NCBI GenBank assembly: GCA_963969495.1
Contig: OZ018322.1
Coordinates: forward strand, 158,378,848 to 158,442,847
Direction: 5' to 3'
DNA: 64,000 nucleotides
Source: Ceratothoa steindachneri
Lineage: Eukaryota; Arthropoda; Malacostraca; Isopoda; Cymothoidae
The notes under the pieces: generated by a model
Seen by the model: the letters and a program-made list of their open reading frames with translations, nothing else
Databases searched by the model: none
Told to the model about the DNA's origin: nothing
Translations under genes and position numbers: made by a program
Shown here: positions 36,190-49,374 of the stretch, piece by piece
How positions within the stretch are numbered: the stretch's first letter is position 1
Layout: every line of letters begins with the position of its first letter

Positions 36190-37460
36190 GAGCACATACT
36201 ATAATAAATAAGCTATATGTGTAGCCAATCCTCTATATAAAGTATTTTTCGCCCCCTTCATTAGCATATTCTTCCCTCCTGGCATCATCCTCTTTAATAA
36301 ATTTCTTTTTTCCATTTTTCGTTAATTTACCCTAAAAAAAACCAGTTTGTAAATCTCTTATTGTTAGTAGGTTTACTCTGCCAAGAGCGTCAGGGAGTCA
36401 TTATTTACATTGGCTCTAAGTATTAAGGGTAAAAACACTTTTATCTGTCCTTTATTTTATTTATTTCTTGCTAAACTTTTCACTTTAAAATATTTATATT
36501 TATTTTTGAGATAGAGGCTTTATGCTTTTTATTCTTACACAATTTTTTGGTCATAATAGCCCGGTTAAGGGGTAAGAATTAAAAGAAGAGAATTTGACTT
36601 TTATTCGTTCTAGTGATGAGACCCTCGTTTTATATCAAGGAAATAGTAATTTCTTCCAAACAAAAGAACATACTAATCCTAGGTAAAATTAAAAGAAACA
36701 AATAGCAAAACTTGCGCGTACTATGGTATACCGTTTCCTTTGCCTTGCTTAAGGTTGAATTGAAAACAACCTTATAAAAACATTCATGCCAAAGTATAAC
36801 ATGTTTGTAGCCATCCTATCTAAAGATGAGTGTTCTTCGCCTGAGCATATGAAACGACTTTCTATAAAACAAAAAGGACTATTTTGTAGCCTAAAAACAA
36901 ATATAAAGTTCATTGCTATATTAACTTGTTCCCTTTGAGTTTCATTTTATTAAAAATAATCTCTTTTATGGAAAAATATCCTCAATACTTTATCTTTAAA
37001 AGTAAATGACTAATATAACATCCTAAGATCAAATTCATTTGGCCAAATATTTTTTTAAGAAACAACTCAAAAAATAAAAGCTATAGCAAATGGGGCTATT
37101 AAAAATTGTATATTTAAATGTGTGCATAAGGCGATTTCTAGCAACTTGTAGATAAAAAGCCACAAAATTAGGACATTAACACTACTTGTTGCACACAATC
37201 GAGATGAACAAATTGATTATGTCAAAGACAATTAATTCAGTTCGTCGAATCACAGATTGTGGAAATATTCTTTATCATCCTTTTTAAATGTTAAAGGTAC
37301 AAAGATAAATAAAATAAAATAAGAATTATGCATACACCAAATTACCGCTTGGAGAAGGATACCCTCTTATTTTCCCCTGCTTCGCAACGGTTATCACTCA
37401 CGTGCAGGAAGCTACGTGGGTAGACAGGTCTGACGTGTGCGAGAGTCACTTGACGCAGCA
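36190..37460. other. No assigned gene
   Basis: AT-rich spacer. No coding or repeat signal was recognised. Confidence 0.45.
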
Positions 37461-37463
37461 AGC

Positions 37464-37990
37464 TCAGATGCGCTCACCCCCATTGTACCATCCAAGGGAG
37501 TGGGGGAACATCCCCCAAGCGGGCGAAAATTCCAGCAGTTTTCCCTGCGGAGATAGAGAGAGGTGGAGTAATAGAACTGTTTGTCGCCGACAGTTGTCGC
37601 CTCGAGCTGCCTCATGGGAATTCCCCAAAGTGAGGGTTATTGTCTATCGCCCGCTTGAGGAGACTTTGCTTACTTGAACCTTTTTCCCGCCTGGAAAGAG
37701 CAGTGAAGACAAGGCTTGCTCGCAGAAGATGCGCCTCCCCACACTCATCGTACAATCTAAGCGAGTGCTAAAAACATCCCACACTCGGACGGAATTCCAG
37801 CAGTTTTCCATGCGGAGATAAAGCGAGAGGGGGGTAAAGGAACTTTTTGTCACCAGCAGTTGGCGCTTAGAGCTGCTTTCTGGGAGTTTCCCAAAGTGAG
37901 AGTTATTCGCTATCTCCTGCTTGAAGAGACTCTGCCTATTTAAGCCATTCTCCTGCCTGGGAAGAGCAGCAAAGACAAGGTTTGCACGCA
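37464..37990. repeat. GC-richer tandem pair, 265 bp units with TATA-like ends
   Basis: Unit 1 (37464-37728) and unit 2 (37729-37990) share AGATGCGC, AATTCCAGCAGTTTTCC, TGCGGAGATA, CAAAGTGAG.GTTATT, CTTGA.GAGACT and CCTG..AAGAGCAG..AAGACAAGG. Near the end unit 1 has CTTACTTGAACC and unit 2 has CCTATTTAAGCC, the latter TATA-like. Composition stands out against the AT-rich flanks. An LTR or promoter-array origin is possible but unproven. Confidence 0.85.
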
Positions 37991-38628
37991 GAAGACATTA
38001 CTCGTCATAAGTCGCTATGTACCCAGTCGAAATCTAGTGAGTCCAGTAAGGCATTTACGGTCAAAGTGAAACCTCTGTCCCTGGCGTCTTCTAAATCAGC
38101 TGCGCCGGATTATTCTTCCGACTCCTCGAAGCACCCAGCCCCATCGAAGTTACTCTGAGGTAGCCTTACCTCTCCCAAGAATCACCAAGGAATCCAGTTT
38201 AACTCTAGAGCACCAGCTTAGGTTATAACTTACGCCTTCTCAACCCAGGAAGTAAGGTGCCGACCATACCTTCCCACGCCTACAGACGAAGATCCCTCCT
38301 TTGAGACGCTGACAAGATCGTCTCGATGAGGCCCTATTTTTCCCTCAAGTCTCCTGTGAAGTCGCCTTTGTCCTCTGACCCGTAAGCCACTTTCCCATTT
38401 TAGCTGGTGACCCAATTTGTATGTAAGCAGGTAGCTATAAATGAATTTAGATTTTCCAACCGGTAACGCTAAATCATTAACCAATCATTAATTTCCCTCT
38501 ATATCACTTTTATTAATTTTACTTTGTAATTAAAATTTATATTTTCATCTGTTTATCTTTAATTAACCTAAATGTCAATCTCAGCCTTCCTATTAAAATC
38601 TAACCAACCTCGAACTAGCCCTGATTAG
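37991..38628. other. Unassigned, with a short Ser/Lys-rich open frame
   Basis: After the tandem pair a plus frame from about 38033 to 38157 reads FTVKVKPLSLASSKSAAPDY and further Ser/Pro residues, then stops. It could be a decayed gag start of an LTR element, but nothing diagnostic is present. Confidence 0.3.
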
Positions 38629-38924
38629 TTACGAGGGACGGTCAATAAGTTTTGCAAATCGGTAGGGCAAAACAGAGGAAAAGGGAATGGCTGTTTGTTG
38701 GGGTGTTAGGACAAGTTATGACAAGTCAGGACCTGCAGCCGCACGCTCCTGCCTCGTCTATTTAAGAAGCAGTAGCTGATCGCAGATCGTCAGTCACAAA
38801 TTTTTCAACGATGGAGAAGGTTAAGAACCGCGCAGTGATCAAACTTTGGACCAAGGAAGGCAAGAATGCATAAGAGATCCATGAACGCATGATTGCAGTG
38901 TACAGCGACACCGCCTCTTCCTAG
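38629..38924 (+). mobile_element. Mariner transposon, 5' fragment
   Basis: TTACGAGGGACGGTCAATAA at 38629 is a mariner-type terminal repeat next to TA. The ATG at 38811 starts MEKVKNRAVIKLWTKEGKNA, then a TAG... actually TAA stop, then EIHERMIAVYSDTASS and another stop. This is the N-terminal helix-turn-helix of mariner transposases (MEK.E.RAVIK). Similarity ends at about 38924; the DDD catalytic domain and the right terminal repeat are absent. Confidence 0.82.
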
Positions 38925-38929
38925 CAATT

Positions 38930-39119
38930 TAGTTTGTTCTTTAACAAGCAAAATTATTTAAAAAAGAGATGAATACAGCACAAGTAATCCACCATCTACA
39001 AGATGGAATAAAAAAAATAGTTAGAAAAAGAGAAAGTTGCCAAAGGAATTTAATTAAGGTGAAATACACTATGGTCCTCAACAAAATTTGCATTCAAAAA
39101 AGACTGCTACCCAACTACA

Positions 39120-39122
<3 letters not shown>
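38930..39122 (+). pseudogene. Penelope-like element 5' coding fragment, copy 1 (inferred)
   Basis: Contains VIHHLQDGIKKIVRKRESCQ and, further on, LLPNYTNI, ending at a TA array. About 130 bases are shared with 46995-47160, where the same segment follows a Penelope 3' end. LPNYTNI-type sequence is, from memory, part of the N-terminal region of Penelope RT proteins. Frame conservation between copies supports coding origin. Confidence 0.5.

Positions 39123-39203
<81 letters not shown>
39121..39203. repeat. Compound microsatellite (TA)n(GA)n
   Basis: TA to about 39169, then GA to 39203. It starts exactly where the Penelope 5' coding similarity stops. Confidence 0.95.
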
Positions 39204-39206
<3 letters not shown>

Positions 39207-39696
39207 ATTTTTTTTCGGAGTTTTTCCGACGTGTTCCATTTAGGAGCACTATTGTTGAAAATAAACGCAATTGACCACAAGTCCCTTAAAGATAATATCG
39301 ACATGCTAGCACATGTTCCATCTGCCGAAAGCTAGTTATTTTAGAATACTTATATATAAAAAGTCAAATTAAAATACGCAAACAAACATTACTATTCACG
39401 CTGCTTTCCTCACGTCCTCGCGTCATGAATAATAATCCGGTTATATGTTGATTTTATGTTCCTTCTAGATCAATCATTTTTAATAGACTCAAGCCTCATT
39501 TAAATGTTCCTTCATCTGTTTAAGAAATTTCATTGCCTATACATATGTTCATATATTTGTCAACCTCTAACTAATCATGTATATAAAGCTCTGTCTTGAA
39601 TTCCTTAAGTTACATGTATTCGCTTTAAAATGATACAGGTGTGGATCCAAAGAGGAGTTTCCTTCCCAGGTATCACATGATCAAAAATGAAATATA

Positions 39697-39699
<3 letters not shown>

Positions 39700-39766
<67 letters not shown>

Positions 39767-39775
39767 ATAATAATT
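39700..39775. repeat. (TA)n followed by (ATA)n
   Basis: TA array to 39762, then about four ATA units. Confidence 0.95.
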
Positions 39776-39967
39776 GAAAATCACATGACACTTGATATAT
39801 AATAGGTCTGCTTTAAAGGCCTAAAGAAATGAAAACTAGTAACACCACCAGGAAAAACGCTAAGGAAATTATTATTATGGGTACCATTAAAGCTTAGAAG
39901 AGAACATGTGAGATATAGTAACAGAAAAATAGGGGCAAATTACTTTACGCGTTATAAGAAAATGAAT

Positions 39968-40058
39968 AAAGGAGTTGAATTTGAACCTGTATCATTAAGT
40001 GCTCTCCGATAAAAGGAACACAACGCTAATCACCAGAGCGTTTCCTGGTGTGTGTTGC
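39968..40058 (-). repeat. tRNA-derived SINE head or tRNA pseudogene
   Basis: On the minus strand CTGGTGATTAGCG (40036-40024) resembles a tRNA A box and GGTTCAAATTC (39987-39977) is a good B box. Spacing of about 40 bases between them is right for RNA polymerase III promoters. T-stem pairing is poor, so a working tRNA is unlikely. Confidence 0.45.
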
Positions 40059-40079
40059 CAGTTTTTATTTCTTTGGGCA

Positions 40080-40083
<4 letters not shown>

Positions 40084-40151
<68 letters not shown>
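40084..40151. repeat. (TA)n microsatellite within a direct-repeat module
   Basis: TA array of about 68 bases. It and the following hairpin are bracketed by 11 bp direct repeats GCATTTAATAT (40077-40087 and 40187-40197). Confidence 0.95.
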
Positions 40152-40154
<3 letters not shown>

Positions 40155-40156
40155 AT

Positions 40157-40190
40157 ATGCAGGCTTCACGGACGAGCGTGAATCCTGCAT
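40157..40190. repeat. 14 bp-stem hairpin next to the TA array
   Basis: ATGCAGGCTTCACG, loop GACGAG, then CGTGAATCCTGCAT: 13 of 14 positions pair. Confidence 0.85.
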
Positions 40191-40224
40191 TTAATATTGA
40201 GGATACAATACTTTTAAAAGAAAA

Positions 40225-40629
40225 ATCCGATTCAATTTAAAAGATACTTTCCTCAATTCAACCCCTAAATAGTTTAATAAACAAATTATTGAAGAGGAAG
40301 TTTTTTAGCAGTTAAGATCCTATCTCTTTTGAGTTCCGCAGTGATAATCTTTATTTATCTAAATGTCCCAGTTGTACTGAAGCCTCTTTCATTGGCAGCA
40401 GTTTCATGTCTCTTGGAGCTAGGTTCTCTGCTCATATGGGGATTAGTTGGCGCACAAGTAAAATCTTAAATAAAAAGGACAAGTCTTCTATTAGGTAGCA
40501 CACCCTTAGCTCTAATATTGATATTTGCATTGATAATTTTCAAGTTTTTAAAAGATATGAATCTGTATTTGTTTGCGACAGGTCTTTGTATTCCGGGCAA
40601 CATCTGGTACCTATGGTAGTCAATATTTA
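40225..40629 (+). pseudogene. Penelope-like GIY-YIG endonuclease domain, second family
   Basis: From about 40225 NLKDTFLNSTPK resembles the run-in to the endonuclease. A frame from 40317 with one internal TAG reads DNLYLSKCPSCTEASFIGSS, LGARFSAHMGISWRT and KKDKSSIR, then RSLYSGQHLVPMVVNI. The C-x-x-C, the Phe-Ile-Gly in place of Tyr-Ile/Val-Gly, the Arg and the His-x-G-x-S-x-R-T pattern fit the GIY-YIG domain of Penelope-like elements. It differs from the domain at 46.6 kb, so a second family is represented. The upstream RT is not recognisable. Confidence 0.7.
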
Positions 40630-43600
40630 AAAGAATTACAAATTACGGAATTTGTGGAATTAACTAGAGGTAAATTAATACTCCAAGAAATCATATAGAA
40701 AATTGGTCCTCCTGCAATCAGACGTATTTCTATTATTAAGATTAGCAGATAAGACAACGGATGAAAAGATTTTATACAAACGAATTTATTTAATTCATCA
40801 GTAAATGTTTTTTCCCGAACAAAACGTTAAACTCTGCCATATAGGCAGCACGATAAGAAATATCGAAGATTATTTTTAATACAGATTAAATATGTACATT
40901 ACTCAGACATGATTCTTCGCCACAATATCGACTCCTAATTAAGGAGGAAAGAGATAACATTGCTGCCATTCTTATGCGAAATACAGAAGCTGCTATTTGC
41001 AATTTGCAGTAATCCTTGTCTAATACAAGTATAAATACACATTAATGATGAATGTCGTACCGCAATGAACATAAAATCTCTGTTTAATCAGATATTCAAT
41101 AATTCATACTATTTAATAATTATACGGAAAGGAGAAGAGGGTCGTATATGTCTTGACTTTGCATTTGAAAATGAAAAAGCTGGTAATCTCAATTATTAAA
41201 ACCTTCATTACTAACTAGAATTTGAGGTTTCATCGATTTGTTTGAGTTCGCAATACAACAAAGACATTCTAAATGGACTTGTTTGGCAATTAATTTGACT
41301 GATAAACAGTTTATCATGTTTGATCCTAATCATGCCCCTGAGAAATAATCAAGATGATGAAACAACAATGTTTCATCTTTTTTAAGAAAAAATGAAGATT
41401 CTTAGGAAAATTTATAATCTACGATGGTTTTCTTTAGTATTACACATAACCCAATGCTTCAAAATTTTGGCCAAGAAGAGTGAGACATCGAGTAGGAACC
41501 CTAAAGCATTAAGATGAATTTACTTGAGAGATCAATGATAGTGAGAACTCTTTAACCTTTGGTTAGTACTTTTGATGATTTGCTTCGTATTAGTGATGTT
41601 CGCTAAGAAAACATTTCAGTATGTATTTTAAATTATGAAAATTTTAGAAAATGTTAATGAATCGGTAAAGAGGTTGAATGAAGCCACAATAACACATTCT
41701 GGGGTAAGAGTTTAGAAACATATTCATGCTTCATCCTGATATTATCGCAGATTTCATGTATAAAAGAAAACCAAAGTGAAATCCTCAACCTATGGAGTTT
41801 GCAATAAATTATCTGATATGCGCTTTAGAAGTCAATTAGGAGAGAATGAGGGAACTTTTATTTTAGGGTTGTTTCCAGCTACCATGTCATTTGAAAGAGT
41901 AATTTTACAATTCATAGAGATGAAAATTTAGAACCTAAAACCTCTTTTAATGATAATTTTCATCTTATAATTGTTGGATAAACATTTGAAAGTATTAAAA
42001 GAAAATTACTCATTAATTTTCGTGGATTAATAGATTTTGATGATCCACGAGATACGGGTAAGAAATCTTTTCTCACTGACTCGATGCTGTATGAATTCAA
42101 CATCATTTAAGCTAGGTTACAGTTCTAATTCAAGTAGTAAGATGACCAAGCCTGTCATTTTCTTATTAAATTACAACGTATCTTCAGTTGCCTTTAATAA
42201 GGGATTATTTTACGATGATTACTTTTTTGTTTGAAATAAAACATTTTCATGTGACTATATCGTTTTTTTAAGCGCTAGATAGAACATTTGGTGATTTTAT
42301 TTTGGGGTAATTTAATTTTATGGGTTGATATTTACAAGAGATCTGTAATAAAAAAAAAATGGACATCAATTACAAAGGTATAGTTAAAAGATTTAGGAGT
42401 ACCATTGGAACCAAACGTTAACTAGTATAGCCATTAGTTGATTTGGCTTTGATTGACCTCCAAAAACAGCTTGGGGAAGGAAAATTCCTAATAGAGGTAA
42501 TGCTTTATATGCTGATAAAATTAAAATTACTTTACATTTGTATGTCTATATCAAGGAAGATTTGATTTACTATCTATACAAAATTTAGAAGATAAATTTA
42601 ACAATGTTCGGTTAATGCCATTTAGAGATAACTTTACAATCATAAATTAGGTAGTTGACACTTTAAATAAAGAAAAAATGCAACAATATTGTTCTTAAAA
42701 ATGTTGACTCCGTAGCTGATAAAAACTAAGCTGATGTTTATTCACTTAGAATTCTTAATTGGCTTAATAACAGTGGTGTCTCCAAATTTCATCAGTTAAA
42801 TTTGGTATTCCAATATTGATGATGAGAAATATTGAAATAAAAAAATAAAAACGGCCATTAAAACGGAACCGTTATAGAGTTTTATATATAAACAGAAATG
42901 GAAAATCTATTTGTCTATTAGTTTTGATCAAATATGAAATTACTTTTCCCAAATTATGTTACTTATCTGGCTTATATTTACTATATTAATTTGGAGTTGT
43001 GATATCGAATTTTTTTACTTATTAGAACGACTAATCTCCTCAGATTCTCTGAGATAATGATGTCTTCGATAATTCTGGCATCAAAACTAGAAACAGTGAA
43101 AGGTGGAGTTCATTCTACATCAACATACAATGAAAAACGCTAATAAATTCTGGAAAGAAGTGAAATCATCAAAATTTCATGCCGTTTGTGACATATGCTG
43201 CATTATGCAGAACTCTAGTTATAACCCATAAAGTTCAAAGTGAATTCTTCTCAGCTCGCTCGACTGCTGAGAGTTTTAAAATATGATGATCAAGATTTAT
43301 GTTAGAAGAAGGTTTGGAGTTAAGAAAAGTTGAGCAGGAGAAGAATAGGGTTGAGTATTAAATGAGGTTGAATGTCAAAGATTTTACTGTGGATCATTGA
43401 GTACAGTTTTATAATTCGAGGAAAAGATAGATAAATAATGATTGACATCATCACATGTATAGAGCGAATTCAGTATTTTATTTATTCCTCAACTTTACAC
43501 TAGACTACTCACTTGTTGACGATAATGATTTTGAAACTTCGAATAACATGACATAGAGTTGTGATGGTAAGAAAAAATTCAACAATCGGCCTTATCAAGG

Positions 43601-45280
43601 TTCCCCATGGTATGTCTTATTACTCGATACTTAAAAGGAAAAAAGAGAATAGCGGCATGGGAAGGGGAAATGGGCGGGATGGCTGCAGACATGTTTACAA
43701 ACACCAGCCTAACCAGAGAACGGACAGGTACAAACCATCCAACACTTTTTAAGCCTTTGAAAAAATCCTTTGACCAAGAAAATAATTGCAAAGTGTTTTG
43801 TGAAGAAAACTCCGATGAAGTAAAATTGCAATGTTTAGAAGAATTAAATCCGAGCTGATTTAGTTTAATTGTATACTTGCAGAATAAAGGTTAGGGAGCC
43901 TATAAAAAAATAAATAAAATCAAAACAACCTATGTTAGTTTTCGCCTATTTTGAGTATGTGAGACTTTTTAAAATCAATGTTAAACCTCGTTGTGCTTCA
44001 ACTACATATTAGAAATAATTTCAACCGAATATTATAGGGACTGATTATAACCAAGGCTTTTTAAAATATTTTTTATAAATCAACTTGGAAATTATATTAA
44101 AGAGCTTAGAAGTGTAAAAGTACTTAAAGCTGAATAACGGGTTTTGCTAATCAAAACAGAAAAAGATGCTAAGGAGAAGTTGATGGGAAGAAAAAAATAG
44201 CTAAAAGCCACCCCAAACTAAGAAAGTAGCCAAGCAAATATTTTCATTTATAGATAAACGTTTGAATGATTGCTTATAACTTCATCTGTTCTACACTTTT
44301 CACCTTAGATATAGATATTAAAGGTTCTATTTTCCGCGTATGAGTCGTTTTAACTGTTAAGAAAAATTCAGTTTTAGAAATATATATATATATATATATC
44401 ATAAACAGCAAAAAATAAAGAAACAAGAGCCTTCAGGAAGGTAATTAGCTGGTATAATTATTATAGAATTTTAAGAATAGACTTTTGTGATTAAAATGAA
44501 TTATACTATAACTAAGCGAATTTGCTTAAATTTATATAAGTGAGTAATTTGTAGGCATTGTTTGCACCTATTCTACTGAAGAAATAACCCTTATTTAGAT
44601 GAGTACAACACATTTTTCTCCTCTGTATCTTTCCTAGGTTTTTTTATTGCCTTCCGATAAGTTATGAATCGATCCTAATGTTAAGGTCGATTTTTGCCTA
44701 ATACTAAACTGCCTTCTTTTATATAGATAAGTTTCTAATCCTACCTTATCTCGCTTAACTTAAAACGAGGTTACTCTCAGTAATTTTTCTTCGTTTGTGA
44801 AAGTAGTTATAAATTTTCCTGATCCCCATTAATACTGCATGACTAGCTATGGTGTCGAGTTAAGTCACTAAAATTACTCAATCTTATATATTTACAATTT
44901 TCGTCAGTTCTCTCTTCCTTATTTCTAAATATATTATATCGAAAAAAATATGATTCAAACTCTCCTTGAAATTGCCGCATTTAATTCGTCCTTTTGTTTG
45001 ATGTTGTTTTTTATTGCGAGAATGAAGGAGTAGAAATGTAGCTTTCCTTTGGTCCTTCGTTAAGGAATAATTTTTGGCAATGTTAGGAAACTCTTCGATT
45101 ACTTCGTCATTAATTTTTTTCTGCACTCCATCAAAAGCACGGTTTATAATATTTAGCTATGTAACATTGTATACTTTTCATTATATATTAAATTGAAAAC
45201 ATATAAATAAAAAATTCAATAGTGAACTCAAACAAGATGAAATCTTTTCCTTATCGCTTCACAATCTTGAATAAAGAAAA
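40630..45280. other. Long AT-rich stretch, decayed, no gene assigned
   Basis: Several short coding-like peptides occur on the plus strand (for example near 41990-42100, 42700, 43200 and 43930) with many stops and shifts, and open frames at 43561-43858 (plus) and 44884-45126 (minus). None could be assigned to a family. A short TA run lies at 44381-44399. Confidence 0.35.
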
Positions 45281-45345
45281 TGAGTGTGTCCGAGGTCAGG
45301 TAACTTGCTGCCTTATCCATTAAGCAAACTTTAAACTTTCTTTCA
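45281..45345 (-). repeat. tRNA-Arg-like fragment (possible SINE head)
   Basis: The minus strand at 45325-45310 reads GCTTAATGGATAAGGC, nearly the D arm of arginine tRNAs, followed by AGCAAGTTACCTGACCTCGG. No B box is recognisable downstream. Like the 40.0 kb copy it lies about 25-50 bases from a TA array. Confidence 0.35.

Positions 45346-45349
<4 letters not shown>

Positions 45350-45405
<56 letters not shown>
45350..45405. repeat. (TA)n microsatellite
   Basis: Pure TA array of about 56 bases. Confidence 0.95.
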
Positions 45406-45409
<4 letters not shown>

Positions 45410-45793
45410 CCTCAAGTCTCTTTGCGCAACTGTAAAATTCAGACCATAGAATTGATTTCACTTTAGCAAAAATATTTCTAAATTAAATAATTATATTGAA
45501 TGGATAATTACAGAATCAATCATCATTAACAGAGTTAATAATTTTAATTTATATTAAGAGCAATATAAATTCAACCAAGAAAACTCAAATAATGTTGCCT
45601 CGGATCCACGGAGATAATTATGTTTTACAGTTTGCTTCCTATGTCTCATTTTGTGTAGTATTTTGCTCACTGTAGTATATTGGAGTTGCTTGCATTGCAT
45701 CTACTTTTACAGTTAATAATGGCATCATGTGGGAACTAGTCCTGTTTTTTTAAATAAATTAGATTCAAATATTGTGGCTTATTATAATTTTTT

Positions 45794-46807
<1,014 letters not shown>

Positions 46808-46994
46808 AAATTCCACTCACAGGAGTGGCCCATTTCCTCTAACGTTACGTTTAACCAAGGCGGAATAAATACACCTTAAAAATCGATTGATTCACTCTGT
46901 CAGGTCTTCACCCCACTCATTACATCGGTAAAGGAGACAAGAACATTTCTAATTGCTCCAAAGTTGATCTAATAAGATCGAAAGCTTGGAAATT

Positions 46995-47160
46995 TAGTTT
47001 AGTTTTTACAAAACACATTCATTTAAAAAAGAGATGAGTACTGGACCAGTGATCTACCATCTACAAGATGGAATAAAAAAGATAGTTAGAAGAAGAGAAA
47101 GTTGCCAAAGGAAATTAATTTAGGCAAAATACAGAATGGTCTTCAACAAAATTTACATAT
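46995..47160 (+). pseudogene. Penelope-like element 5' coding fragment, copy 2 (inferred)
   Basis: Shares TTTAAAAAAGAGATGA, CCATCTACAAGATGGAATAA and GAAAGTTGCCAAAGGAA with 38930-39122. The frame reads VIYHLQDGIKKIVRRRESCQ. It starts about 220 bases after the Penelope stop at 46806, in the same orientation, matching the partial head-to-tail arrangement known for Penelope-like elements. Confidence 0.5.
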
Positions 47161-47164
47161 ATAA

Positions 47165-49370
47165 ATATATATTAGCCACATTTCTCTTCGCATTCAAACT
47201 TATTTAGCTTGATTTAGAAACTTAATTAAATGCTCCAGATTTTAGAAAATGGGTACAATATACATTTTATTAATTCATGACGTAAGAAATGGATTATTTC
47301 TAAAAGAATATGCTTCAAGGATATGTAATCATTTTAAGTTTTCTCAATTTGTAGGATGGACGTGCTCCTGTATAAGATAAAGATGAATTGGTCGCAGATC
47401 CTACCTTGTTAGCCCTAGTGAAGCATGAGTGAACACGAGCCCTGATTTATCCATCCTGGTTTCCCGCCGGCCTCTTCTCCCTAGTTTAGTGGTTCTCAAT
47501 ATGGGGGCCATGGTGATTTTATTCTAAATTATACTTTTTTATTACTGTTGGAATCTGAATTTTTAAAAAAACTTGCACCAATCATTTTATCCTGAGAGAA
47601 GAAAACTTTCCTTTTTAATTGCTTACATCGACAATAAAATTTTAACAGTTATATATTTAATGGTACAATTTAAAAAACATATGACTGAATGGTTAAAGGT
47701 CTAGTTTAACCATTAAATGGTTGTATATTTTTATTGTTTGTTTTAACATTAATAAGTTATATCTTTGGTATATTTATCATAATGAAAATACGTTCATTAA
47801 AAAATTGCACTAAATAAATTTGTTCTTTTTACTATATAGAATTAGTAACATGCTTTGCTTTTTTTTGTGCAAAATACATATAATACTTATAATCGTATGT
47901 TCTATGGTTAACTCTTGGATGGAATAAATATTTTTACCACAACTTGTGACTAATGGGCTCAATTGGCTAACACTAAATCTCTGAGTAAATCATTAATTTT
48001 ATGAAGAAATATAGTAAAAAAATAATTTTATCTTACACCAAACAGTTTCAGCATATTAACATTGTATTTATCAAAAAAATGTACTCTATCTGTTAAGAAA
48101 ATTAAGTTTAAGTTACACTATCATATTTCATCGTAATTTAAGCTACTTTAGCTGACATTTTAAAATTACATAAGCATAACCTCTTCACACTAAATCAAAA
48201 TATATAAGTTTACTTGTATTAATTAGTACTATAATGTACTAGAATTAGTAATGTATTAATTATTTGAGGCCCTCTGGATTAGAAGGTCAGCTCATGCCAC
48301 CTTGGCAAAAACAGAGATTTTGGGTATAGCACTTCATGGACGTGTCTACTTTCACCTGCGAGTAAGTGAGCGTATTTTCCTCCACTGGATGTAGGGTTCC
48401 TAATCCATTTACGGTGAAGAGTTATCTCGTCTTAATATGCATGTAGTACCTTATTTTGTGCGTAATTTGTCCCTTTAGAAGGGCTGTACAACCAGTCTAC
48501 ATAGTGCGGGACGTGCCTGACGGATTTTTGTGTTAACAATGAATATTAGAATGTCTGAATATTGGTATTTGAGTATACAAGGTAAAGTGCATTACCTATT
48601 CATATCTTTGAGCGATTTATGTTGGCCTAAAAAGATATTAACGTATAGTACTGAAGAAAGTTATTCACGAAAATATGACAGAAATGCGTGGTTGCTGACA
48701 TATTTATTGCTGTGCGGTGGCGTCAGGGTCTCTTCCTTAGCATTCTTAAACTTTTTTTACATATTTTATTGTTAATGTTATGTTTTTTTGCTTATCTGTA
48801 TCACAATTCAAGCCATAGTATTACCATGTGCAGTATTCAGAGAAAACTCATTCATTGTTCTGTTTAACTTCCAAAATCCTAACACAGCTTGCAAAAATTT
48901 TGGTTCCTTGTATTTTAAGTTCAAAGATATATAGAAGAATTTTGTCACTTCCAAAATCCCTTACGCTTCACAAATATTAAGAGATGAAATTTAAAGCTGT
49001 AGCTACAAAAGTAAGAGACTTATAGATGTTGGAATTTCAGCGAACTTTGAGCGCGTTTTCTTGAATTTATCATTTTGGCACAGTTCTTCCTTCCAACAAA
49101 GGGAGCCTTTGTTTTCGAAAATGAGGATGGTACCATACTTATGGTATTCATAACAATGACGTCATGTTGTTAAGGAATTTTATTAATCTTGCTTTTTGGG
49201 GGGTAAAATATGTATGACTCACTATTCTTCTCATTATTTCAATTGAGTCAGTGCTTTCAAAAGGAGGAGTGTTCTTGTAACCGAAGTTTATTTATCACTT
49301 GTTATATTTTTCTGTCGTTTATTATCATATTTTGTCTTTAGCATTTTTATAACTTGACGAGACCTCCTTA
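47165..49370. other. No assigned gene
   Basis: AT-rich. Near 47503 TAGTGGTTCTCAATATGGGGG resembles an hAT-type terminus, but no partner end was found. An open frame at 48530-48775 is unassigned. Confidence 0.4.
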
Positions 49371-49374
49371 CTTT

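Noticed and set aside
37402..37677. Open frames over the 265 bp tandem units
   Set aside because: The frame is not kept between the two units, so the repeats are unlikely to code for protein.
43930..44200. Peptide VFAYFEYV resembling the exonuclease I motif of Polinton DNA polymerase B
   Set aside because: The key Asp is Tyr, only one short block is visible, and no other polymerase motif lies in the surrounding decayed sequence.
47500..47530. hAT-like terminus TAGTGGTTCTCAATATGGGGG
   Set aside because: No inverted partner or 8 bp target duplication was found in the next several kilobases.
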